Source: Theristus sp. LFF4_11 (Eukaryota > Nematoda > Chromadorea > Monhysterida > Xyalidae). Taken from it: a DNA stretch of 16,603 bases. The stretch's first letter is position 1. Each line of letters starts with the position of its first letter. This document shows positions 8,281 to 16,603 of this stretch, one piece after another. Below the pieces are notes generated by a model that worked only from the letters and a program-made list of their open reading frames with translations, ran no database searches and was not told the origin of the DNA. The stretch lies in NCBI GenBank assembly GCA_030248135.1, contig JASANC010001091.1, positions 1 to 16,603 on the forward strand, in the 5' to 3' direction. The position numbers and the translations under genes were made by a program.

Positions 8281-10173
8281 TTTCGTTTTTCTGACCACGC
8301 ATGTACACGAACATAAATTGTTGGTGCGATTTTTGAAAACCGCAGGTCATAACCGTATTACATTTCGGACGGCAACTTCACGCCTTGCAAAACAGGCAAT
8401 CGCACTTTTTCTTCGAAATACACTGCACGCATGTCGTGAACTAATTTCTCGGCGGCGACAATTTCGTATTTTTTCGTCGCCGCAACGACATTCACTCTCG
8501 AATATATTGCCTTTTAACATCATAATTTCAACGCTACAGATTAACTAAAATCTAATCTACCGTTTCGCGATCGCAAAAGTCACAAGAATGGCACCATTGT
8601 TTTCAACCGTTTTTTTTAATTTCTATTACAACTTCGACTGGTTCGTTTGCGTGTATTCTGGTCACAGTTGAACAGCGAATTGTGCCAACAGATTGCGTGA
8701 TTTTTTGTCTTGTCCACCAAGAAGAAAGACACGCACCTGGCTGGTTTGATTGTGGAAAACTTCGAAAGAAATGTAGGTCATCCAACGGTCTTGGGAAAAT
8801 TACCGATTCGGTGTTTTTTTCACACACGCAATTATTTTAGAAGTTGTAATTTCTCAGTTGCTCCGTGCAGACAGGTCATTCACGTATCTAAAGTTTGTGG
8901 GTAAAATATTTTTCTTTCAATTTTAAGCCGGTTAATTCGTTGCTTCATTAGAATTTCATTTCCACAAACAAGTTGTGGAATTGATCTTCTTTTTCCTTTG
9001 CCCAAGACGGAGCAAGCGACATCTCTGAAGTTGTTTTTTCATCTACGTTCATCCAATGTGTTGCCAACTTTTTCTTTGTGCGTGCATATATCGTCGTTAT
9101 GCACCAACGTTTTGTCAAAACACGCTCATGAATAAAAACTTCGACATTTCTCAACTGTACGAAGCAGAAACGTTGAAAAATGTTGTCAAGAAACCAACGC
9201 CAGCAGCAAGTGTTCCACAATTGTTCAATTAAAAACTTTCGCAATTCGGGTGTGGGGACTTGAAAAACGACAGAGACACAGAGAGAGGTCATTAAAAGTG
9301 GGGTCACCACGGACTGTTGAGCAGCGTCGCGCGCTGTGCCAACCTTTGACCCGGCGAGCGTCAAAAAACGCGTCCGTCTGTCAACAACGAGTCCATGGGT
9401 CTTAATATGCATGTCGCAAACATTTTTATTTCATTACTCTCCGTGTTGCGCGAGTGGTGTGTAGTTTTCGATATGCAGATATGCCTGAAAAACTAGTGCG
9501 CTGCATTTCCACAAATGTTCATGGAAAATAAAATCGGCGCTCGATAGATCTAGGTCGACATCGACTTCATTCTTTGCGATCTATTTATGCCGCGTGATCA
9601 TTCGTTTTTTTTATCTCTCTGATACATCTTAGTCACTTCAGACAGAGTCTGAAAAAAGCAGTTTGGGAAGTACACAATCATACCGTGCGGGAATTTCATT
9701 CAGAATTGTCTGTGTGGAAAAAAATAGTATGTCGTCGCGTCAAAATCACACACCGAACGACGTTTGCGATTGAAATGACATCTTCATGGTTTAATTGGCA
9801 ATCTGTAGTGATCTATCGAGACTGAGAGTAACAACACTTTTGGCGCGTTAATTTTGTACACGTGCAGTAATTTTGTTTCGAACTTTGTTTGGTTTCACAA
9901 AAAAAAGAATTCCCACCGCCGAAATGCGAGAAACCACAGCAGTTCGATGAAATTAGACCAATCTGCGCAGATTTTCGACACATCTGTGTGTTTGGGTGAA
10001 ACTTTGCGCGTGTCGTTGGCGATTGAATAGTTTCCACTTTCTCGGTCGCTAGTGTGAAACGGGCAAAAGAGAGGGGGGGGAGACAAGGACCGGTTTTGCG
10101 TAACCCGCCCTAGATGCGTGTGTGTGTACGTGTATCAGGCAGCAGCACAATCAGCGAAACCAGGTCAACTAGA

Positions 10174-10230
10174 GAGGGCATGATCTCTGGCCTATCCGCA
10201 CTGCACCCCTTGGCGAGAGATCACAGCCTC
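10174..10230. repeat. Imperfect hairpin
   Basis: TGATCTCTGGCC at 10181-10192 pairs with GGCGAGAGATCA at 10212-10223 (one mismatch, 19-base loop), and pairing continues to GAGG/CCTC at the outer edge. This gives a roughly 19-bp imperfect stem. Its size is smaller than a usual miRNA precursor and its nature is unknown. Confidence 0.55.
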
Positions 10231-10750
10231 GAATGTCAAACAATGGTTGATCGTAGATAATAGTTTCGAGTATTTGTTGTGATTTTTGGCGTGAGTAACG
10301 TTGCGTTAAATGTACGTTTGTTCGTGCACACTATTCATCTGTTTCTCTCCTGGTTTTGTTTGTTTGGCATATTCGTGTATGTGTGTTTTTTCTTCGAGTT
10401 GTAGTAGCAGCACCCACTAGTAACAACACTTGTTTTGTTCGAAAAATGTTGTCCTATTTTTGTGCCTGTGTCTGCGTGTTTTACGGTACATGTATTTTGC
10501 GTACATTTTATGCATTTACTTATTGTATGTGCGATTTCATGAAAATGTACCCTGCACGCATTTTTATACGTCGCAGTGTTATTATAGTAACATAAATATG
10601 CACACATTTTGACGTGTTTGATTGCATTCGAAAATACTAGTTTGACCTATTTGCACCCGAGCTCGCAACAGGTTAGAGTAGACCATAATAGTGCAAATGC
10701 CACCAGTTTTTTTTCGTTGTGATTTGTTTGCACGCACACAGAGGAAAGAC

Positions 10751-10831
10751 GCATTCATGAAGCAGTATTTTGTGAAGCGTAGCTATGCTAAAACATAGCT
10801 ACGCGGTCACTAAATACTGCTTCATGAATGC
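10751..10831. mobile_element. 81-bp palindromic element, copy 2 (intergenic)
   Basis: The left arm (10751-10787) and right arm (10794-10831) are complementary over about 37 positions with two mismatches and one gap, around a 6-base CTAAAA loop. Both ends read GCATTCATGAAGCAGTATTT when read inward. It matches the copy at 2146-2226 in length and sequence, and is the better-preserved of the two. Transcribed, it would form one long, almost fully paired hairpin. Confidence 0.9.
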
Positions 10832-12732
10832 CCCTAAGCCATTAGATGTGCATATGTGAACCACCATGCAGCTTCTTTCTTGAGCCGTTTTTCAGATGAA
10901 GTCACCAAATTCTTTGAAACAATACCTGCAACAGAACCATGCATGTAAAAACATCAAAATAACTTTTTCCAGCGAAGGCAAAAGATGATGTTTTTGTGCA
11001 CAGTTTCGTTTTAGCAATTTCAATGAACTACGTGAACCCATCTAATTAATGAAAAGCAGGTCAAAAGCTGAATGAAAGGTGGTCGTTCATACACCCTAAT
11101 GCACGTGTAACTTGTGATTCATTCTATATCCATGTATGCACAAAGTTCGTGACTTCCTTGTTATCGTCATTTTATGAACTTATTTTGTCTGAAAATCATT
11201 CCCGTTTAAATTTCCGCTCAAATAGTTTAACCGTTTGCGAGCTACGAAGCTCCAAAAAGGGATTTGCCGACTACAGTAACGGTTTTGAGGGAACTCAATT
11301 TGAAGTTTTTTGACCGTCTATGATGCCCACAAATTGTAACATCTGTTGTTTGTGACTTGTGAGATCTGAAATCTCATGTTTTAACACAAAAAATACTGCG
11401 CCAAAAAGCGACTTTTTATATGTATGTTTCAACCGAATTGTTTTTTATCATAGTTTTCTCATCGCATTTGAGTTTTTGAGTGCACGTCTGCTATTATGCG
11501 TTAACAAGCTGATTGACTGATTTTTTTTAAATTATCGTAAAACAGCAACAGAGCTCAGACGTTCAGCATGTTTTCATCTTTTTCCATTTTCACCGGGCAA
11601 AAGCATCCTTCCAACGGCTGTGGCGAACTTGTCGCAGACACAACAACTCGGAATGCAAGACTAGTTTTCAACGGTCACGTTTTCCTTCAGTTATCGCCCG
11701 CGATTTTTATCGCCCGCGCTCTTTGATCCGCTCATGCATTTTTTAGCAACTAGCTGATGTCGTTATTTGCTATGCGACAATTCGGTTGGGGGGCGTGAGT
11801 GGGTGCCCCTGTGGGTGGGAGCGTTGAACCGTCAGATTCTCAGTTCCTGCCGTGTCTAAATTGCGTGCTTCTTTATCTACTTCCCACTCATTACCCACAC
11901 ATGCACTCTCTAAATAAGCCATTTTAAGCCACTTCATTTTTTACTCGCTTGTTTACTAGCCAAGCTGGGTAAACATAAATTCAGTTCGACAACAAGTTGA
12001 TGCTCAGTTTAATCAAGTCAAATTGAAACCAATGAAACACAGTATGTGTGTGTGTGCGTGTGTCAGTAGTTGCGTGTAGGAGTTTTCTATGAAAAGACAT
12101 GCTTACCCTACTGCTCCTCCCCCCATCTTTCGAGATCAAACTATCACAACGATAACAACCATTAAAAACTACCGTACGAGTTTATTTTCCGGTGTGGGTA
12201 GTGTGTAGTAGTAGTTCGAACATCCACTTTGTCTTGCTCTAATTGTCATGGTTCCATACCCGCATAAAAACACGAAGTAATCTTTCCATGACATTTCGAA
12301 TGACTTCATTCTCTCAAACAAAACTGTCAATAAGGATATATGAAGCCCGCGCGGTTACTGTATTGAGAAGGGTTTTCTAAGCGTGTGTGACAAAATCTCT
12401 CGATTGTCTCACAAGGCTTATAAGTATCGTGACAGTGATTCGCAGATTCTTGCACGACAAAGAACAGCCGTCACAAAATTGTACTGTAATGCTACGCTAC
12501 TTTTAGTCACCAATACTTTGATTGATATTAAACATTTTTGTCAACGTAAGTTTCAGGTGCTGAATGGGCGCATGTTTAGATCAGATTTATGTACTGTTTC
12601 ACCTATTGGGAGGCAACGCTACATCAGGACTGATTTGTTCTGTGTGCAATGAGGTGGCTCAAATGCAAAACGTGACTCAAAATTATATCCAAATCCAAAA
12701 TGTTTCAGTCGAAATTCGGCAAAAGGAAGTTC
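10832..12732. other. Intergenic sequence upstream of the zinc-finger gene
   Basis: No gene is supported. Points of note are a direct repeat of TTATCGCCCGCG at 11691-11702 and 11708-11719, a GC-rich patch with GGGGGGCG and GTGGGTGGG around 11788-11822, and a TG microsatellite at 12044-12063. The bases CAACTAGCTGAT near 11748 match the end of the repeat family at 14600-14927. The GC-rich part could be promoter DNA, which is positional inference only. Confidence 0.5.
12044..12063. repeat. TG microsatellite
   Basis: (TG)n tract with one CG interruption, very similar in form to the one at 8260-8280. Confidence 0.85.
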
Positions 12733-12966
12733 TACCCAAACTCAACAGCAAAGTTTGCCCTAACTTTTAAAAAAGTGAAAGTTTTGCTGAAACTCACACA
12801 AAATGTTTTTTAAGTTTTTTACCCGCAATTCCAAAATTTGTCCAAACTTCCAAAAAATAAACTTTTACCCAAATTTGCAAAAAAACCCAAGTTTTGGCCT
12901 AAATTCAAAAACACAATAAAATTTTACCCAAATATGCAAAAAACCAAGTTTACCCAAAATTTGCAG
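12733..12966. repeat. Degenerate ACCCAAATTTGCAAAA repeat
   Basis: Variants of ACCCAAATTTGCAAAA alternating with CCAAGTTT recur irregularly, most clearly from about 12867 to 12966, fading leftwards. The unit length is not constant. The block ends sharply where GC-rich sequence of the zinc-finger gene begins, and its last unit ends in the AG of a possible 3' splice site. Confidence 0.6.
12952..12966 (+). promoter_or_regulatory. Candidate 5' UTR 3' splice site of the zinc-finger gene
   Basis: CCAAAATTTGCAG is followed by GC-rich sequence and lies 66 bp before the ATG at 13033. The frame entered after it has a TAA at 13003, so it could only bound untranslated exon sequence, joined in cis or to a spliced leader. 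It is derived from a repeat unit. Confidence 0.3.
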
Positions 12967-13032
12967 GCCCCGGTGGCGCCCTCTCGGCGGCAATCACAAT
13001 CGTAATCAAAGAGTGCCATTAATTTTCGTGTA

Positions 13033-15813
13033 ATGTCGCTGAGCGTCATTCGCTCGTTGCTCGACGCGACCCCGTCAACGAGTCTATCAGCAGCCGTCTC
13101 GGCCTCCGTGTCCCCGTCGTATTCAACCTCGAACGGCACAACGAATCTGCCTCGTAATGATAATTCCGTAACTCGTCAGAAACTCGACGCACACAATGAC
13201 GCCGACGACAGCGGCGCGTCAAGCCAGCAGCAACAGCAGCCGGTCAGTCCGACTCCGGCGAACGGTCTAAAGGCGCGCAAGAAGGCGGCGTTCGACGCGT
13301 GGCTGCACACGAAACTGCAGCAGTTGAACGCGAGCTCTGCGATCGATGGCAACAGTCGCCAGTGGTCAACGTCACCGCCAACAACGGCGCCTGCTGACGG
13401 CAGTGCGGTCACGAAACCGTCCGACAATGACGCCACTGGGCGTCTGTCGCCACAGACGCAGCCGGTTGATCTGAGTAGACCGACGAAGAAGCGTGCCCGC
13501 GACAACGACAACGTGAACACCACCGGTGCTGAGTCGCTGTTGACCGCGGCTGCTTTGATGAAACGGGCAAGATGTGCGAACGGTGTCGCGGAAGCTACCG
13601 CTAATGGCAGCTCACAACAACAACAGCAACAACCTCAGTCGCCGATTGTCACCAGTCAACAGCAGTCGGCTTTGTTACAGGTAACGTCGGTGCCATGTGC
13701 TGCGCTTCGTTTTTTTGTGGTGTTGCACAGTCACAAACAAACACACCGGCACATCACACGCTGGATTTGGCGTAAGTGTGTCGGTGACCACGGAGATACT
13801 GACCAGTGACCAGTGAACAATGACCATACCAGACTGATCGCTCTTGTCAGCATTTGTCATCTCAGAAAAGGTCTGGTCGTTAAACGGAACTGAAAAAAAA
13901 TCAAATCGAGCAAGATTTGATTTTGTGCTTGCGAGCCAGGAAGACGCGACAATTTTTCTGTATTTTGAACGAGGTTCATCAGCAAATCCTAGAGTTCACG
14001 TTTTTTGTTCACCAACGACAACACAACTTTCGTTGTTTTTTGCAGTCACTGATCAGCGCCATGCCGCATCTGGCCAGCGCCGTGGCGGCCGCGTCGTCAG
14101 GTGCCGCCGCGCACGACCGTCAATCGCAGTCACCTGGCAGCCCGGCCACGCCAACGCCACCACCGTCGGTGAACTCAAACGGAAATCGCTTGCTGAATGC
14201 GCATAGAAATCAGAGCAATAGTAGTCTGCATAAGCTCGGCGCAGCGAAACCATCGTCGACGAGGCCAACCAGCACACCGACGGTCAGCGGAAAACCGTGT
14301 CTGAACAGTGGTTGGTTTGCTTGCGCTCTGTTTTTCGTGTTTCGTCGGCTTCAGTGCACATTTCGAGGTTGTGGTTGCTTTATACCAGTGAAACTCGTTG
14401 CAAACGTTTTTATTATCTTCCTGTTAATAAAATGTTCTTTCGTGGACTGGTTGAACACCCGCATTGGTTGGTCACCAGAACCGACTCCAGTGCAATTGAT
14501 TATTGTTTTCTTGTTAAGAGACATTGTGAATGTCGGCACGTCCCTTTTGTGGCGTTTTTGGCGGCATATTCTCCAGTAAAAAGTCGATTGTATATTGTCT
14601 AACTCTATAACATATCCAACTAGCTGATTCGTTGACGTGCATGAATTGCTGTGGAGGTGGCGGAGTTTGGTTTGCATAGAATTCATGGATCACGTGACCA
14701 CCAGCAAATCAGCTAGTTGGATATGTTATAGAGTTACAGTCTATCTCGCTAATAGATATATGCAACTAGCTGATTGGTTGGTCATAGCAGTTCTCAGCGC
14801 TGATTGGTTAGTCATGAGCAACTCTCAGCGCTGATTGGTTGGTCACGAGCAACTCTCAGCGCTGATTGGTTGGCTATGAGCAAATATCAGCGCTGATTGG
14901 TTGGTCATTACGTCCTGTTGCATATATTTTCCAGATTGACCGTAGATTGTACTTTGACCCAACTCCAAAACCCGCCCATTGTCAGGCCTTCCACCGGCGA
15001 TCAACTCGGGGCGGGAGCTGCTGACGGCGCCAAAGTTGTCGCGTCACAACGACGCCGCCTACTACCCGAACATCCAGTGTATCCTGTGCAAGGAGTGGGT
15101 GTGCTCGCGCAATCGCTACATGCACATCGAGTCGCACCTCCAATATCGACCGTACAAATGCAGCGCGTGCGCGTACGACAATCGCAAGGAGATATTCATC
15201 AATCTGCACATCAAGAAGGCGCATCAGGGCGCTGCCAAGGTCGTCTATGCGCCCGATCCGGACCTGGAGCACAGGTATAGATGCTTTGGAGGATGGCAAA
15301 AATTCTATGGCAGAGTGTTTCTCAGTTTCTTTCAATGACACAGAGAGTCCACAAATGAACAAACACGCCCGGCACACTTGCGATGTGACTCAGAGGCAGT
15401 GTGTTTGTTGGGCACTATAATGCAACATAGAGTTCAAACTCGAATGATGCTTGTTGTTGCAGAGCATGGCTGATGGCTGAGCAATGCCTGCAGCACACCC
15501 GTGAGATTCTAGTCGAGGAGGGCGGCGGCGCAGCGAAAACTGACTCGAACGCGGCAGAGAATGGAACGGAAGCAAGCGACGCGCCGTCGACAAACGCCGC
15601 CGCCGCCAATAATAATGATAATAATCATGAGAAAACCGGTGAAACCGCTGCAGCTGGCTGCAACGACACTCAAAAAACAGCGCCAACCGTCGACATCTCG
15701 ATTCTGGCGCCGTATGCCGAAGTCTATCGACCGAAAATCTACAACACGCAGCGAATCGAGAAAAGTCACCTGATCGAGGAGTCGAGACAGCTCGGCTTGG
15801 TGCCTGATTTCAG
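13033..15813 (+). CDS. C2H2 zinc-finger protein with CtBP-binding motif, 5' part, 4 exons (3' end not resolved)
   Basis: Exons are 13033-13680, 14046-14310, 14986-15274 and 15463-15813, all joined in frame, giving 517 residues plus a split codon. An in-frame TAA at 13003 and no earlier ATG fix the start. Residues 1-304 are low-complexity, rich in S/T/P/A/N, with polyQ at 65-69 and 195-200. PVDLSRP (144-150) matches the PxDLS motif that recruits the CtBP co-repressor, and KKRAR (152-156) looks like a nuclear localisation signal. Two adjacent C2H2 fingers follow. Finger 1 has C336, C339, H351, H355 (11 residues between C and H, one fewer than usual). Finger 2 has C363, C366, H379, H384. They are joined by the linker LQYRPYK. 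Exon 4 encodes an acidic, alanine- and asparagine-rich stretch and then a conserved-looking tail (about 480-517, containing YRPKIYN). I infer a nuclear DNA-binding repressor. I do not recognise the orthologue, so no symbol is given. Confidence 0.85.
14600..14736. mobile_element. 137-bp inverted-repeat element (TAACTCTATAAC family), copy 2
   Basis: The ends are nearly perfect inverted repeats: TAACTCTATAACATATCCAA on the left and TTGGATATGTTATAGAGTTA on the right, continuing inward as CTAGCTGATT/AATCAGCTAG, about 30 bp in all. It matches copy 1 at 5069-5205 in length and interior blocks. It lies in the intron between exons 2 and 3 of the zinc-finger gene, directly left of a tandem array built from a related sequence. 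Confidence 0.9.
14756..14927. repeat. 30-31-bp tandem array with CCAAT boxes, bounded by inverted ends
   Basis: Units start at 14765 (30 bp), 14795, 14826, 14857 (31 bp each) and 14888 (partial). The core is CAGCGCTGATTGGTTGGTCA. The array is enclosed by ATATATGCAAC (14756-14766) and its complement GTTGCATATAT (14917-14927). The first unit begins CAACTAGCTGATTGGTTGGT, which is the terminal sequence of the 137-bp element family, so the array looks like an expanded derivative of that element. Each unit contains ATTGG, the reverse of a CCAAT box, at 14773, 14803, 14834, 14865 and 14896. It ends 58 bp before the zinc-finger exon. Confidence 0.9.
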
Positions 15814-16571
15814 GTGCGTTTGGTTTTGTTTTCGTTTGTGTTTTTGAGTCGCTGTGAGTAAAAAAGCCAGGCAGTGTCAGTTTCCGGTTTTTTTCCTGCC
15901 TGTTTCCTGTCAAGTCCTTATCCATGCAGCAAAATTTGCATGACGTGGAAAATTTGCATGCAAAAACTTATCGTTTTTTGGAATACGCATGCTGTCTTAG
16001 CTACATGAATTGGCTTTATTGTTTGATGCGAACGCATACCACTGTAACAGTTTTAACGTAACCATAAAAACAGTTAATACATACAGTAGGTCTCAGTAGA
16101 TCCAAAATAAGAGCAAAAAATGCCATACAGGATGTCTCATGAAAAACTACAATGGGCAAAACGGCTCGTTTTCGAATTTGCTTCAACGTTGAGGTCTGAA
16201 ATTTAAAACAAGTTCAAGAAATGTTTGCTTTTAATTGTTTTTTTGAAATTCATTGGAAAACATTCAAGCACACTACTGGCACAGCAACGTTTTGAACTTC
16301 AAGGTTGCAAATCGACTGTCACAAATGCACGCGCTGACGATTATTGTCCATTTGCGAGCTTTTGCACTTTTGCTCTGCTCTTTTCGATTCACTGATGAAC
16401 TGTCACAGGCAGTTGATCTGTTTGGTTTAGTTTTTCAGATGGAGATGGATGTATTGAACAGAAAAAGCATTCCAACTTTGTTTCAAAATTGAAATGCGCG
16501 TGCGAGAGCAAAACGGATGCTTGATTTTTCACAGTTTCTTTGTCATTTGAAACAACTCCAGCATTTCACAG
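15814..16571 (+). other. Intron or 3' region after zinc-finger gene exon 4
   Basis: The exon 4 donor GTGCGT is at 15814. The following 758 bp contain no coding stretch I can support. Two ATTTGCAT octamers lie near 15940; otherwise it is AT-rich sequence. If the acceptor at 16571 is used, this is the fourth intron. Confidence 0.5.
15934..15959. promoter_or_regulatory. Paired octamer motifs (ATTTGCAT)
   Basis: ATTTGCAT occurs at 15934-15941 and 15952-15959 inside a local direct repeat of AAAATTTGCATG. It is the reverse of ATGCAAAT, the POU-domain octamer. Start-to-start spacing is 18 bp. Regulatory function is only a possibility. Confidence 0.35.
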
Positions 16572-16587
16572 GTCCGAGAACGAGTGA
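16572..16587 (+). CDS. Possible next exon of the zinc-finger gene
   Basis: CATTTCACAG ends at 16571. Joined to exon 4 (which ends with two bases of a codon), the sequence reads R-S-E-N-E and then TGA at 16585-16587, which would close the protein at 522 residues. The alternative is a 12-base micro-exon using the GTGAGT donor at 16584. The window ends 16 bases later, so neither can be confirmed. Confidence 0.3.
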
Positions 16588-16603
16588 GTCCAGTTGCGGA
16601 CGC

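Larger units (their letters stand above)
6325..10750. other. Intergenic sequence with no supported gene
   Basis: I read this on both strands and found no recognisable protein, tRNA or rRNA. It is T-rich on the + strand, with many TTTTTTG runs and a few short open frames that show no family resemblance or coding-like composition. Contents listed separately are a G run, a TG microsatellite, an inverted repeat at 7982-8066 and a hairpin at 10174-10230. It may include the distal 3' UTR of ERGIC1 at its start and distant regulatory DNA of the zinc-finger gene. Confidence 0.6.

Noticed and set aside
8452..8483. GCGGCGAC / GTCGCCGC hairpin
   Set aside because: An 8-bp stem with a 16-base loop is within chance expectation for the window.
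8710..8780. Stretch reading TKKKDTHLAGLIVENFERN in one frame
   Set aside because: Looks locally like coding sequence and has an AG upstream, but no flanking exons could be joined to it and no family was recognised.
8948..9412. Open frame of 154 codons on the - strand
   Set aside because: No recognisable domain, odd composition with scattered cysteines and tryptophans, and no splice or start context. It is the longest single open frame in the intergenic gap but is not long enough to be convincing.
9541..9819. TCGATAGATC and its complement GATCTATCGA 260 bp apart
   Set aside because: Only 10 bp and weakly informative; no other sign of element ends.
11569..11665. ATG frame of 32 codons after TTCAGC, possible 5' exon of the zinc-finger gene
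   Set aside because: It ends in a stop, has no clear donor, and the ATG at 13033 already gives a self-consistent start.
12594..12601. CTGTTTCA, the core of the Caenorhabditis piRNA upstream motif
   Set aside because: A single 8-base match is expected by chance about every few tens of kilobases, and there is no cluster.

Overview
The window is eukaryotic nuclear DNA. All three genes are split by GT-AG introns, with short exons inside AT-rich, T-tract-rich sequence. From memory, the N-terminal half of the eS25 protein looks closest to nematode eS25. Most 3' splice sites read (T)TTCAG or TTGCAG without a long pyrimidine tract, and there are candidate spliced-leader sites. I therefore infer an invertebrate, most likely a nematode; the species is not determined. 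All genes lie on the + strand.

Layout. 61-818: a 742-bp non-autonomous hAT-type transposon (copy A) with an 8-bp target duplication. 1115-2384: a complete gene for ribosomal protein eS25 (RPS25), 4 exons, 128 codons. 2385-2812: a short interval with a poly(A) signal and a strong TTCCTTCAG site, resembling the junction between two genes of a nematode operon. 2813-5586: a complete ERGIC1 (Erv41-family ER-Golgi cargo receptor) gene, 9 exons, 288 codons. 5613-6324: a second copy of the same hAT element (copy B), inserted 34 bp after the ERGIC1 stop with its own, different 8-bp duplication. 6325-12960: about 6.6 kb with no gene I can support, holding microsatellites, inverted repeats, one copy of an 81-bp palindromic element and, at its 3' end, a degenerate A/T-rich repeat. 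13033-15813: the 5' part of a gene for a C2H2 zinc-finger protein with polyQ tracts, a PVDLS CtBP-binding motif and a basic NLS. It has four clear exons and probably ends in or beyond the last 40 bases of the window.

Mobile DNA is the most notable content. There are three short, non-coding inverted-repeat families, each with two copies here: the ~700-bp hAT element, the 81-bp near-perfect palindrome (one copy in an eS25 intron, one intergenic), and a ~137-bp element with TAACTCTATAAC ends (one copy in an ERGIC1 intron, one in a zinc-finger-gene intron). Next to the last of these is an array of 30-31-bp units that seems to have grown from the same family's end sequence. It carries five evenly spaced CCAAT boxes just upstream of the zinc-finger exon.

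The genes do not form one pathway. eS25 is translation machinery, ERGIC1 belongs to the early secretory pathway, and the third gene is probably a transcriptional repressor. The first two may be co-transcribed.
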